Assembly: GCF_014898815.1 (NCBI RefSeq)
Contig: NW_026515473.1
Coordinates: forward strand, 620,001-684,000
Length of the DNA: 64,000 bases
Direction of reading: 5' to 3'
DNA from: Panonychus citri
Lineage: Eukaryota > Arthropoda > Arachnida > Trombidiformes > Tetranychidae
How positions within the stretch are numbered: the stretch's first letter is position 1; each line of letters opens with the position of its first letter. Position numbers and translations under genes: made by a program. Positions 33,335-46,537 of the stretch are shown piece after piece. The notes beneath the pieces are model-generated. The model searched no databases. It was not told the DNA's origin and was given only the letters and a program-made list of their open reading frames with translations.

Positions 33335-36300
33335 TCAAGTTAAATTGTCTTCCAAATAGTTACGACCATTATCATTATTGTTGTTAATGATGTTGTTAAA
33401 TCGCCAATTGTTACGATTCATATTGTTAACACTTGATTCAGATGATGATTGGTAACCTGAATGATTATTATTACCTTGATTGTTGCTGTTGTTGTTATTG
33501 TAATGATGACCAAAGGTCCTTAAATTGGTTAACCGTGAACGTGTGATAACAGCATAACTGTTGTTATTAAACTGATTGGGATAATTATTTTGATTGCTGT
33601 TAAATCCATCGTTAATCATAACAACCGGATTGATTATTTCCCGATTGGAAGTAATAAAATTATTATGGTCAAGATAATCTGGCCTGTTAATCGCAGGCGT
33701 GACTCGATTAGCAATGGTAAATGCCGATGATGACGATGACCTTTCAGTCGGTTGACTTTCAATCCATCGGGTTGAGGTCGATAAAAGTCTATCTCCGTCT
33801 TTCCAGCGCTTCGATTGCTTGTCTTCGTCTTAAGTTTCCACCAATTCGAGATAATCCTTGATTGAAACAATTTAGATAATCAATTAGTAGATACGTTCAA
33901 TTTTAATTCTATTCATCAATAAATCACACCAATAGATGATTCAAAATTAGATTCAACTTTGACCCTCTAAACTTTAATATTCAAATAAAAATACAATAGT
34001 AATCGATTCAGTAATTAAGACAATTGTCAAAAAAAGACAATCAGATAATAGATCAAGAATTGTGAATCATTTAAGTAACTTAATTAGTTTGATAATTAGA
34101 TTTCAGGCTTATTCAGTTTGATAACATCACCATGATAATGGCCTATTAATTGGTGGAGTATTCTAATTATATCATCTCTAATTTTCAGCAATTTAGTTGA
34201 ACAAGGACTCAGATGAGTTACTCATGACAACTGATCAAATATTAATTTCGAAAATTTTGAAAAGTTCTGATCGATTAACATGAAATTCATTCATCAAACT
34301 ACAATTAATTGTTTCTTTTCTACCCCAACAATAAGATTATAACAATAATCATACGAATTTATATTAATAGTAATAATAATTATTTTCTTTTTCCTTGTAA
34401 AACCAATTACCGAATGTCCTTTAATCAATCATAAATGTCACCAATTTGTACTTTGTTGACCAATTGACTGTTCGACTATTCAAATTGTCCAACTTTTTCT
34501 CTTTGAAAGTTGAACATTCAAAGGTAAAACTTTTCGATCTCTTTAAAATGTTAACCAACAGACTAAATCGTCAATCAACTAATCCAAATGACTTTTATTC
34601 ATTAATCTTCTCGTCTAACGGTAAAATATCACATAAGATTCTGGTTTATATTATTACTCTGTTTTATTTCATAAGTGGTTTTAATGGATTCTTAAAAGGT
34701 GAAGACACATTAATAGGTAATGAAAATTACCACGGATTCGAAACGCAATTTTCTCAATCGCCATGGGCTTCAACATGATATTCATTCAATGGAATCGATC
34801 AAGTTATCAGAAATTCATCAAAGTTAATCAGCAAATCTTATCGATGGACAATCAACTTTCGTTGGATACCATTAAACAGATAAGTTTCTATTGTCAATTG
34901 ATTAATAAAATTATCTTAATATTTGAAATGTTTAGTTTCTTACTATTGAATATAATTCATTCGAATATCGATATTTATGATCCAATTAAACTACTAATCC
35001 TTTTATTCAACATTATTTTGACAATTTTCGGTTTGATGAGTTGGTTTTTCATTAATCAATTTATAATATCAAATTGTATCAATTCCTGTGCGTCTTTTGA
35101 AATCATAAGGAATCTCCTGTTGACGGTTTTACAAAATCCCGAAACGGCTCAGCAGATTCGAGAGATTCGTCGTCTACATTTACTAGCGGTTAAATCGATA
35201 CTCAGATTGGACACTTTGTTATTACCTTCGATCTTAGGGTTTTACACTATTATTGTCATGGAAAACTTCATGATTTTCAGGACATTCTACATGCGAAAGG
35301 AAATGCTTATCAACTATCATTCAGAGTATTTGTTTCAATGTTTTGCATGATTCAATTAACTTATTATCTTGTTTCAGTTAATCGATATGCAAGTTCTTGT
35401 TATCAAAATGTTTATTGGTTATCGTTCAAAAACTATTCTAATGAAGCAAAAATCGAGGTAAAGTTTTGTTTTCTAATATATAATTTCGAGATCATATTAT
35501 TAATAGTAATAAAAGTTTTCCCTCTTCTATTGGTAAAGATTAACATATTCTTACGGCGACTTAAGCCAAGTGACATTGGCCTCTCACTCGGTAAAGTTTG
35601 TCTAATTACACCGGAATTCATTTCTAATTTGGCGACTTTGCTGTTATCCCTTGGATTAGCAGCACCGGGACTCAAGTAATAATTAGTAACTTTCCTTGTC
35701 CACAGTTTAATTATACGTAAATCAATCAAATAAGAACCAAATTAAGATGAAGTTCATCTCTTTACAATTGTTAATATTTCTCTGTAAACTAATCCAGTTC
35801 TCAACAATTCTCGTGACGAAATAGAAATGACCTCACATTCTGTATGATATAAATTTCGGAATCAATTAACAATCAGAATTAAAAATAAATCATAATTCGG
35901 TTAATCACTTTTGAACGTATCAATTTGAATAACCAAAATGTTGATGATTGTTAGTTTACATCAACAATCAACAACAACAATTAATCCGAAATTATTTAAA
36001 TTGGTTGACAAATCAATGAGTAAATTATATTAACCAAAAAAAAGTGATCTCAATCAGTTCGACCTTCTCAAAGTACAAATATAATTAACCACAATTAAAG
36101 TAATTAAATGAAGAAAAAAAAAGTTTCTGGTTAAATAAATCAAGAAAAGGTCAAAATCCTCACAATTAACAAATTGTTAAATGGTAAATCTTTCAATTGT
36201 CTACTGATTATCAATGATTAGCTATCAATCATTAATTATAATTTATGTTGATTTATTAATAATTCAAACTCATTTCCTTGAGGTTAATTTGATTGTTATT

Positions 36301-39300
36301 CTAACAACAATTAAATCAAAGTGATTATCCAATCGTTTGTAATCATCAAACTGTCCAACTTTAAAATTGACACTAATCAGTTAATGATTCTAAAAACAAT
36401 CAAGATTATTTTTGAATTAGAAAACAATGAAACTAAATTAAAGTAGAACGAAAGTTTCAATTTAATTTAATTGTTACTATTGATATCGTTCGGTAGCTTT
36501 AGCTAAATTGTAAAAATAAACGAAAGTGAAATACACACAAAGCCACAACAATTAAGGAAAATTGGACAATCAAAAGACTTTCGGATCAATAACGGCTGAT
36601 TGATTATCGATAATAATAAAGAAATTTTAAAAAGTGATTATTTGATTTACTTGATTGACTGTTTGATGGAAATTAACAATTAAATTAAGGGAATTGGTTG
36701 AATGAATAAATTGATTATCGACATTTGGACTTACCATCAGCATCGGACGAAGATAAGGCCAAAAATCGTCGTCGAAAGACAACATCCAGTGTAAGAGTTT
36801 TCGATTTTTTCTCTCTTTTTCGTTCTAAATTGTAAATTGTATTTTTACGCTCCAAAGTTTTCCGTTTATTAATTCCTTTGGTTAATTGTTCATCTTCATT
36901 AACTGATTGTTTACCTTTCTCTTGATTCTTGATTCCTTTCTCATTGTTAATCACTTCTTCATCAATTCCTGTTGAGATAATTAAACAAAAAGAGTCTCAA
37001 TAAAAGGTTATGACCTAAGATTTAGATACAATAGTTAACCTGCAATTAGATATCATGTTAATTGCTTCAATTTAATTTGATCTGTTTACGGTTCAATTGA
37101 TAAAATCAAGGTTTAAAATCAACATCGTCACTTTAATCACAATCAATCAGATGAAGATGAAAAAAAATTGTAAGATAATTACTCCAATTGTAAATCTAAA
37201 TGAAAGTGTGTGTGTGTGTGTTAATTGTAATTGTTGATTGTTGAAGGAAGAATGATTTAAATTGTTTCTCTTTTTTCGTTCAATATACTTATTAAAGTTA
37301 ATTGTCCCTTTGAAAAGTTAATATTTGATCAATCAATGATCGATTGATTGTCCAATTAATGATTATAATTTCTTTTACCTCTTAAACATTGTAAACCTTT
37401 TGCGATCTCAATGGCGTTCGCCTCGATGTATTCATCGGCATTAATGTTCAGCTTCTTCCGGTTGAAATAGTCTAATTGTACGAAGGCCAGAATGTGCGAC
37501 AAGGTTGATAAACGATGTTTGAACATCCCAATTGTTTGGATAATTAAGAGTAAAGCGAAACATATAATGAACGAAGCTCCAACTGGTTCTAATTTACTGT
37601 TTTCTTCGTCTTCGACTGAGTCAATGTAACCGTCGTCCTTGACCTTTGGCTCGGCCAAATCGAAGCGAAATGGTAACGTTATTGAAAGTTTATCTTTGTT
37701 CATTTGTAGTAGAAAGATGGTCAGTAAAAAGATTGCGTTTATCATTAGAACACCGAACATGACCTTATCTCGAAGGTCTTTAAGCCCAGCTGAGATTCGA
37801 GCTTCTTTATCGGCATTTTTGTCGATCGGATAAAGATATTTAGCAATTAGCTCTTTCCAAAAGGTCGTTTCATGATCGGATAAGAAAACTACTGGACAAT
37901 CAGCGAAGGCTGGATCTTCAATCCAATAGGGATTCTTTAGGTCATCTCGAACTATTTTCACCTTTTCTGGTTCGAGTTCGATATCACTTTGATATTCTTC
38001 CATTTCTGGTATCATTTCGGCTGTTGTACTTTCTTCAGTAACTCGAGACAATTCTGACGAAAGAAATTCATAAATTGAATGTTGATTGCTCAAAGAAATT
38101 TACTCATTTCGATAATTATAACAATAAATTGTTCTTTTTGCAACTGACCTGAAGCTCGTCTTGCACGACTAGGAAATGGAAGTGAATTAACTTTCGATGA
38201 AAGATCTTTGATCGCTTCTTCCACTCGAACCAACTGAATATTATCCGATGCTCTTGTGTCATGGGTACAGAGAAGGCACCGAAATATGTTACCAAAACTG
38301 AACGATACATTGGCTTCTTGCGATTTTTGATTCTCCATTAGATTAAGAAACTGAACAATAGTATTTGTCCGACCAGATTGTCCACTTGATTTATTTACTT
38401 CTTTAATCGAAGCCTCGTTAGACTGTTTAACGGGCTTTGTTGGCGCTTCTCTAGTGCCCCAACTAACGACGTTCAAGTTGATCAGTGAGTAAAGTTGAAG
38501 GATCAAGTACATACTTGGAATACAGAGCATGTAGAGTGGGAAGGAAAAGTAGCACGTTATTTCTCGAGGATGAAGAATAGCGGCCACGAGGAAGGTAATG
38601 ATCAGGATAAAGAAGAAAAGAGTTGACGGAGAAAATGGTTCATCTTTGATCTGAATCGCAGTTCCAATGAGCACTGCAAGCATAAGGAAAACATAGGCAG
38701 CCGAAAGTATCTGAGCGAGAAACAATTGAATATCATTTTTGGTGACAAAACAAACGATTATGAAAACTGCGACTGGTATCAAATTGACCGCAAGTGATTG
38801 AGTGTAATCCAGTTTAAATACTGAATTAACGGCACCGACGAGCATAAGTAAAATGGTTCCCGGACCAATAATAGTAGACAACATTAAGAAACTTTGATAA
38901 CCAATGTACCAAATTGAGATACTTTGATTGACATTGATGATGTTTTTGTAATCTTGAAGTAGATCAATAATATTGGCAATGGTTGATGGGCCCCAACGAC
39001 GGCGTTGGATGAAAAACTCATTGAAACTTTCTGGACAATGGGTGAAAGCATCGGAGGCCGCATTATATTCAACTCGATGGCCACTTTGAAGGAGAAGTGT
39101 ACATAACCAGCGATCTTCACCTTGATCATGTTGAACGAAATCGATGGGCTCCTTTGATTCAGAGGCATAAGTGGCCATTACATTGGGAGACATTAGTGAT
39201 CGTGCTCGGAACAATGAAAACGCACCCGGTGAACAAAGTACACAGCCGAAAACGTGTTCAGCCGCTTTCTGAAGCCAATGACTAACCGCATATTCAAATT

Positions 39301-42300
39301 TCTGGTACCAAACCATCAGCCCAGAGCCAATGGGATGTAAACGTCCACAGGCCGCTCCAAGGTTCCCATTTTTTTTCATCAAATCGATCAACAATAACAC
39401 CGCCGGCGGGTTAAAACTAATGTCACCATCTAAGGTCAATAAATATGTATTTTCACCTCGAACTGCCTTACGACTTATATGAAGATTAGTGTCCATTAAA
39501 AGGTATCCCAAAAGGTAATACATATACATTATCTGTAAGAGAAATTGAGGAAATGATTAATTACCTTTTTTTTCTCGTTAATTAATTGGAGATTCATTGA
39601 TTTATTGGATTGACTGACTAACTTGACTCCATCTTTTCTTGTGCCGTATCTTTGCCTTATCTTTAAGATGAACAATTAACTTTGTCTTTCCAGGTAATAA
39701 CCAAATTAATTTACCTCCATAGGGAGTTGGTATTACAGTCGGTGGCCGTAACTTAAGGTGGGTCCGATGGACAGCACTGACCGCTTCGTTGACCACATCA
39801 CAGAATTGTTTAACATGCCGATTGACCACCATTTGATCATCCTCTTCATCAGACAATTCAAAGGCATCATCAAACATTATATGAGCTATTGATCATTTTA
39901 ATAGAAGGTAAAACAAATTAAGACAATTAGGTAACAATTAACTTGTCATTTTTATGATTTACTTGATCATTTTTGTTTCTAATATCTAATAAACAATCAC
40001 AATTTGATACAATTGATTAAAAAGTAGCAACAAATTAGAGTATCAATAAAGATGATTATCAATTTGTATTGATAATAAATTGTTGTTTATGATTATGATT
40101 TCACCTTAATTGTGTAAACGGTAAAGTTTAACCTTAAATGAGATCGGTAATGTAATTAAACTTCAATTAAAATTGGTAATTAGAATTAGAAAAACAAATT
40201 TTTGTTATAACTAGAATAAAAAATCAACAATCAACTAATCCATTAATAGATTTAATGATTTATGTATAACTTTATTTCATTGATTTAAACTAAATTAAAT
40301 CAATCTAAATGTTATAATAACTAAATCACTATAATTTGTCTAATCAAATTTGGGTTGATCATTTTAAAAAGTGTCAAAAGTTTTATAGCCTCAGGGCTTT
40401 TTACTAATCATGTTGTTGTTGTTTTTGTTGACAAAGTAATTGATTAAGATATTTATGGATCATCGTTATTAGAATAGAGTAACTGTAATGATTAGTTAAT
40501 TTTGGATTAAATTATTTACAGCAATTAACTTGGAATTAGTAGAGAAATAAAAACAAAAGATTTTAAAGAAAATTGGAAATACGATAAACAGAAAAGGTGA
40601 TTAATCTTCAAGGTAGAAATTAAAAGCTAAAACAAATAGTAGAAATGAATGATGATCGAATTAATTAAGTTAATTTGATTAATATTCGAAAAAGAAAATA
40701 ATTTTTTTTCTTCAAAATAATAATATAATTACTTTCGAATTGATAATAATCTGGATCAACGACTTTCAGATATTTTTGAGCATTTGCACGAGCCGATTGA
40801 TCTTCGTCCATTTTCATCAGCGATTTAATTGTTTGCAGCATTTCCTCGGAGGTTTCATGCCACATTGTTACACAGGCGTAGATACGAGTTATCCTGTCAG
40901 AATCGTGAATAACATGATCGGAAAGTTCAGTCGAATCAAATTGACCCAAACCTCCAGTTGATGTCGGGATGATGGTTAAATCGGACTGACTGATTGTTTG
41001 CTGTTTCTCACGGCGACGATTAAAAGCAAGAGAAATGTCAATAAACGCAGCACAATACAAAGGTGACACAAACAGTTTCTCGGTCCGCGCTGTCCTTTCC
41101 CTCGGCGGTGACCAGATATGCAAAGGTGACCAAACACTGGTCAAATAAGTTGTAAACCAGAAGGTCAAGACTAATAGAAATGACCAATGTTCAATGAACG
41201 ATTTATCTGGACAATACCAGAAAATGTAACCCGGTAGAAAGTAAAAGTAATTGTAAACCAAGCAAATGAATTTACTTTTAGTGTGACAAATTATGGTTCC
41301 AATTGAGAGTAGAATCGGTGTGGTCAAGCTGATTGGCAGCGCAAAGGCACTTGTTTGGACACAAATTTTACACGCAAATTTACCGGCAATATAACAGACC
41401 AATGAGGAAATGATCTGAGTTATCATCAGGTAGATATGAATTGAACTGCTTGTGATTAAAACTGGTAAACCGATGTCAGAATCTTCCTTAATTACTATGG
41501 GATGAGATGTTGTCAATAGGTGGAAACTATTGAACAATTGACCAGCGGTTATATTGTTAACATAATAATTAACAAGGATCATTGTTAATAACCAGGTAAT
41601 TATCTTTAATGGGCTGACAATTAAGTAAATCAGATAACGTGATGATGCAAGTGATTCACGAATCGTTAGTAAAGGTGACAGAATCTTGGAAAGGTACGAA
41701 TCAGTTGGAAGGTAATTCTCAGTCCACCCAAGTGATATTATGGTCAAGATGAAGGGTAATGATATTAACTGACCAATCGTCATTGAATTTTGGTAAAAAT
41801 ATCCAATTAAAGGCCAACAAACCAACGAAATAGTTGAGATAATTGTTGCGATGATTTTAAGGTAAATCAAATCTCTCCGTTTGGTTTGATCATCGAAAGA
41901 AATTAATTGTAAAATTATTGGAATTAAGCAAATCGATGATGTGATCATCAATCCAAAGAGCACATTTAATGAAGGTAAGATGTAAAATGTCAACAATCCA
42001 ATTCCAATTGATCTAAAAATCTCCATGATGGTAATCTAATCACAATTAGAATAACAATTAACACTCAAAGTTGTTGATTCGTTGTTGATAAACTTACGGT
42101 TGCAAAGACTTTAAATGTCGGCCATGTTGACGCACTCGAGAAAACTGATCTTAAACTACGAAAAAGTGTCAACAATTCTGGACTAATCAAGGAAAAAAAT
42201 AAACACCAAAACCAAACGATTTTTTCGTTGTTAATTAAATTGGCGTCGTAATCATTTTCCGATGATAATGTTAAATAGTAGCGACGATCGGTTGACAAAT

Positions 42301-42697
42301 TTGGTGTATTTAAATTGCAAACTGATGATTGATGAGAACCAATTTGTGAAATCATTAAATGAAACGTTCCTTTTGAAATTATACTACTAATCAAGACGAT
42401 TAATGAAGTGATTATGAGAACAATTAGTTTAACTAATTTAATCACTTTATCGTACATGGCCCAATCGTAATCATCTTCACCGCCAATTGTTGTCTCGAAA
42501 ACATCCCAACCTCGACCAATATCACTTGAACGTCTTATTGACACAATTAAAGAAAACAAAATTAGTCTAATTAACATTAATTTCACTAATTAATCATCAA
42601 CAACTCACCTTGATTGTTGAGATGGTGACATTTGATCAATAGGTAAGTTAACTTGACCCTCGGTGGTAAAGTTACCTGGTCTATTCATCTTGTTCAT
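33335..42697 (-). CDS. CHS: Chitin synthase
   Basis: Eight exons, 42609-42697, 42098-42533, 40733-42035, 39623-39885, 38149-39532, 37379-38053, 36735-36968 and 33335-33828, close to 1625 residues, the normal size for arthropod chitin synthases. The N-terminal third is a bundle of membrane helices. The catalytic domain follows with CVTMWHE, YYQFETHIMFDDAFEL, TLDGDISF, CSPGAFSLFR, the catalytic GEDRW and the product-binding QRRRW. Then come five helices, SWGTREA, and two more membrane segments. The enzyme polymerises UDP-GlcNAc to chitin at the plasma membrane and extrudes it. The last exon is uncertain: the acceptor used here (33829-33830) keeps frame into an Asn/Ser-rich tail, while a better-looking acceptor at 33857 would end after 22 codons at a TAG (33789-33791). 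Whether this is the cuticular or the gut paralogue cannot be settled; the pre-SWGTRE block resembles the cuticular type. Confidence 0.92.
34446..35679 (+). CDS. Gustatory-type seven-helix chemoreceptor, nested in a chitin synthase intron
   Basis: Three overlapping frames, 34446-34778, about 34725-35350 and about 35310-35679, together make a hydrophobic protein of about 411 residues. Each change of frame fits one missing base, and no plausible intron (the only GT-AG option is 26 nt) explains them. The product has about seven membrane helices, no signal peptide, and a conserved-looking C-terminal block (GLSLGKVCLITPEFISNLATLLLSLGLAAP). Length, intronless structure and helix spacing suit arthropod gustatory receptors, which are very numerous in spider mites, but I see no diagnostic motif that I can name with certainty. 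It lies wholly inside the last intron (33829-36734) of the chitin synthase on the opposite strand. It could be a pseudogene if the frame breaks are real. Confidence 0.55.
37206..37221. repeat. (TG)n microsatellite in a chitin synthase intron
   Basis: A short GTGTGTGT tract of eight units within the 36969-37378 intron. Confidence 0.85.
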
Positions 42698-43574
42698 CTC
42701 ACCTCAACACTGAATTAAAGCCAAGTGAGAGCAATTAATTGTTACAATAATCATCACTATTATGGTTATAAATCTAATTTGTAATCGCAATTAAATTATC
42801 TTATTAGTATCACAATATTTTCCCTCTTCATTTCCTTACGTGTACCATTTAATTGACAAGGATAATTATGGAACAGTTAATAAAATGATGATCTAATAAT
42901 CACAATCAGTTGATTTCTACTCTTTAATTACTCATCAATTTAATTGTCGTTTTAGATTTATAATTAATTCGGTAGATGGAGATGAATTTGATTCACGAAG
43001 ATGAAGTGTTACGAATGAAAATTTGATTCGAAAAATTGAAAATATGAATTTATTTTCCCTCATCAATTGATTAACTCTTTTCTGGATTAAAGTGGATTGG
43101 ATTTACACCGATTTAGTTTCATTTTAACCAGTTTTCAATTTAAATGGAACAAAATTAATTGTTAATTAGTTGTTGTAATTGTTCAATTGCGCATTTGGGT
43201 TGTTTAGATTAAAAACAATTTCTCTGTCGAAAGTTATTGCTACTGGTAGATGATCAAATCAGTTGTTCTGATCTTTCGGTCCATGGTCTTAAGGTTACTT
43301 GTTATGACGAGAATATTGATTTGATAAATTCAATCATGATCAAGTTCTGATGGTGGCAAAGGTTAAATTGCAGAAGAGGAGGATTATTGGTAATGGTAGA
43401 GTAAAGAAGACATGGATTAATCATCGATTGCAGAGAGAGAGAGGCCTAGAGATAAATTGTTAATGTGAAAAGATTCCAAGCAGATTATCGTATCAACAGA
43501 TTTATCGGAAGAAGGAAAAAGATTTCGATTTTGTTTGAAGTGACCAATGAAGAAGATTAATCAATAAATTGTCA
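42698..43574. other. Intergenic upstream of chitin synthase
   Basis: Promoter side of chitin synthase; a GTGAG at about 42705 could be the donor of a 5' UTR exon. No other gene seen. Confidence 0.4.
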
Positions 43575-44883
43575 TTAATAAAGAGCAGCACCGAATCCAA
43601 AGGTTCTCTTGATTGATTCAAAGTAATAAGTTTTCCATCCTGTTTCGGTTCTTTCAAAATCGGTACTTGGAATTCCGGTTTGTTCAACGTAGATTATTGT
43701 CTCATCAGATTTTTCGTCAAAATTTATATTTACAATTGAGAAATGACCTTCAGGCCAACCTTGAATCTCCATTTTTGTGAAATACTTGAATTTGGAACCA
43801 ATTTGGTAAACGTACCAGTTATATTTCCATCAAATAAACTGAATTTTCCACCTTCATGAGGTTCAACGAGAGCATCTCCTCGAGTGAAAGCTGAAACTAA
43901 TTCACGTTGAGTAAAGGAATTGAAAATTTCTTCCGCTCGACATTTCATCTTGTCGGAGATTTTAAGTGACTTGAAGTCAGATGAAGCCTTCATTTCATCA
44001 TTTTTCTTGTTCATGTTAATTCCATTGAGTTTGGCTGAATTTGCTTTCACTTGAGATTTTCCAGAATGTTTGATGACACTTTCTCCTGATTTCGAGGAAT
44101 CTTTAGTAGGTAAAATTAAATCTTTAGCAAAATCTTCTTTCAATTCCTTAATATAATCAGTGAGCTTCTCCCTGATCAGATCGGTTCCTTTGTGCCTCAT
44201 CAATCCTTTAAGTGCATCACCATCCACAGTATTTTCACCCTTTTTTACAATAACTTGCACATCAATTTCTTCAGGATCATTTTCCTCTGATAGATTGGGT
44301 ATTTCAATTTCACCTTCAATAGCTTTTTCCGATGATGATCCATTTAAATTGCCTTCCCATTTAGCTTTGATTACCCATTCATAAAAGAAAATAAGCTTTG
44401 CTTTACGATTGTTTGCAAAAGCTTCTCCTTCCATACTGGTCACCTCAGTTATCTTACAAGATCCTAAACCAGGTTCATCGATGATTAATTGTTCGAGTAG
44501 ACTTTTGATCTTATTCTTGGACCATTCGGTGGCATTTTTTTCAGTCCTGATCAGATGGAAAAGGAAAAGGAGTAAATAAAAAAAAAGGAAGTGAGAAGAA
44601 AGGAAGAAAAGAAAAAAATAGATCAGAAAAATCATCAACATCCTAACCAAATTTCAAAGTCACATAATGGACAATAAAACCCCACAGACAAAGCTACATC
44701 TTAATTAAGATGATATTTGTAAATATAAAGGTTAAAATAGATTAGAAATTAATTAGAAAAGGTTGAGTAAATTATAATAATAAAGAGAAATAAACAACAT
44801 TACCAATGCCAATTGTTCACATTAGCAGCATCAGGTCTCTCTTCAACAATCCATCTTGGATCCGCTTCCCCTGGTTTAGCCAT
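43575..44883 (-). CDS. AHSA1: AHSA1, activator of Hsp90 ATPase (one frame break)
   Basis: Exon 1 (44804-44883) gives MAKPGEADPRWIVEERPDAA followed by the conserved NVNNWHW; exon 2 (43575-44546) carries the rest. The N-terminal Aha1 domain (TEKNATEWSKNKIKSLL..., IEIPNLSEEN, LRHKGTD-like region) binds the Hsp90 middle domain. A Lys/Ser linker leads to the C-terminal AHSA1/START-like domain (QRELVSAFTRGDALVEPHEGGKF..., GWPEGHF, GWKTYYFESIKRTFGFGA). The frame breaks once at about 43758, between WRFK and WPEGH, exactly where one codon is two bases long, so a single base looks lost. A possible donor (GTACGT at 43815) is rejected because the codons after it still match the family. With one base restored the protein is 350 residues, against 338 in man. 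Confidence 0.88.
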
Positions 44884-45698
44884 GATTTAAATCCAAGTTA
44901 ATTAGGTGTTGGTGTAACAATCAAAATAATCAAATGATCAAATTTAAACAAAAAGGTGATAATTTAATTAAATTAAACGAAAAGAGCAGAGAAACAAAAC
45001 AAAAGGATAAAGAAGAGAACCAATTTTCTAGATTTTTCCCGCAACCTGAAGGTGTCGCTTTAATAGAAAACTGATTGTTCCATTTAAATTGTTGTTCTTT
45101 TTGAATGAAAACTTTCCGTTGGTTAAATTGTGAGCATTTAAGATTTAATTATAACCATTGAGAGTAAACTGATTAAACAAAATTGTTTCAAGTGTCAATA
45201 GAGGATATGATAGATCAAGTATACGATTTGATTGTTTCTTGTCTTCCCTTTTAAACTGTGTCAGAATCTTTGTTTAGATTTTTTTATTATTTTTTCTCAA
45301 TTAATCTTTGTAATTATTTGGTTCTTTTCAATTGTGTGTCAATTGAAATGAATGGAGGCCGAGTTGAGATTTTGATTGATTTTAATCTTATCATTTTCTT
45401 GATTGGCTTGAGGAGGATAATATACTGATGCTCTACGGAATAATTGGTTGAATTTGACCTGAGAAATTAACTTGACCGTTTTGTTGTTTAAAAGAAAGAC
45501 TATAAATATAAATGGTGGAAGGTTAATTGTTTTGTAATTTGGAGGAGAATAAATTTGATTTGAGATTTTTTTGGTAAAAACAATGTTTCTTTAAGAATCA
45601 TTTTAGAGTAAATCTTGAGTTGGTTAAGATGAATGACATAAAAAAGTGAAGTAGAAAATAATACAAATGAAAAAAAGAGAGAGAGAGAGTTTGAATTT
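44884..45698. other. Intergenic between AHSA1 and MAD2
   Basis: 5' side of AHSA1 and 3' side of MAD2, both minus strand. A short GA run is at 45675-45690. No gene seen; the frame at 45500-45742 is unsupported. Confidence 0.4.
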
Positions 45699-46537
45699 TT
45701 AGTCGACATCCTTTTTGTAGGCAACGATTGTGTCAATCTCATGAATTCCTGTGGTGAATCCTCTTAATTGAACCTTTTCCTCTCTGGCGATGATCGGTGG
45801 TTTACCATCGCTCCATTTTTCTGATGGAAGGCAAGTATTTTTATCGGTATACAAAAGGATATCATAGTAACAAAGTTTGTCTATAAAGGGTAAAAATGTA
45901 ACCGAAGCGGTAATTTGACGAATAACATCTCGAATGTTTCTTTGGATCTCATTTAGATCGGCCTTTTCACCAGTAACAATCTCATCTGAGGTGGTTAATT
46001 CAATCCTGAAATCCCATTTTTCAATAGTCTCCTTTGTTTTAACATCAACAATAACAACAGTTAATTTGTGAACACACTTATCCAATATGAATGATCTCAA
46101 TTGGTGTAAGATTGTTTTATTGAAATTATTAACCTCCGAATCTGTAGTCATCCACAAAGGAAGTCCATACTTCTTAACAGAGGTAAAAGTATCACTTGGA
46201 TAGATTCCTCGTTGATAGAGAATAGAATTTATTCCAAATTCTGCAAAGAGAACAAACAAACAAATAGATTAAACATTGCAAATGAGATAGCAAATAATCT
46301 AGTCAACTAATCAACAAGAGAAAACACAATTAAAACAATCAAAAAATTGTGAGAAAATGAAACAATAATAAAGAAACAACAAGAGAAAACCCAACAGACA
46401 TAAACGACCGTTAATATTAAAAGAAAAGGATCAATTTCCAAGGTGAAGAAAAAAAGAAAATTATATTTACCCAGAAATTCAGTGACAATTTCAACTGATC
46501 CTTTAAGAGTAATCGATGATTTAGCTGAAGGGGACAT
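45699..46537 (-). CDS. MAD2L1: MAD2, spindle checkpoint HORMA protein
   Basis: Exons 46471-46537 and 45699-46240 close in frame to 202 residues. It is a HORMA-domain protein along its whole length: ITLKGSVEIVTEFLEFGINSILYQRGIYPSDTF at the start, IRDVIRQITASVTFLPF in the middle, YDILLYTDKN, and the C-terminal LRGFTTGIHEIDTIVAYKKDVD safety-belt segment. MAD2 binds MAD1 and CDC20 and holds back the anaphase-promoting complex until kinetochores attach. The human protein is 205 residues. No unusual residues noted. Confidence 0.95.

Noticed and set aside
33634..33870. 78-codon minus-strand frame with a C-terminal hydrophobic tail
   Set aside because: It lies in the wrong frame over the last chitin synthase exon and its intron boundary.
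35240..35300. A 26-base GT-AG intron that would fix the second frame break of the nested receptor
   Set aside because: Too short for spliceosomal removal; a missing base is simpler and matches the other breaks.
43800..43816. GTACGT splice donor in AHSA1
   Set aside because: The codons beyond it (GTFTKLVPN...QKWRFK) still match the AHSA1 family, so it is exon.
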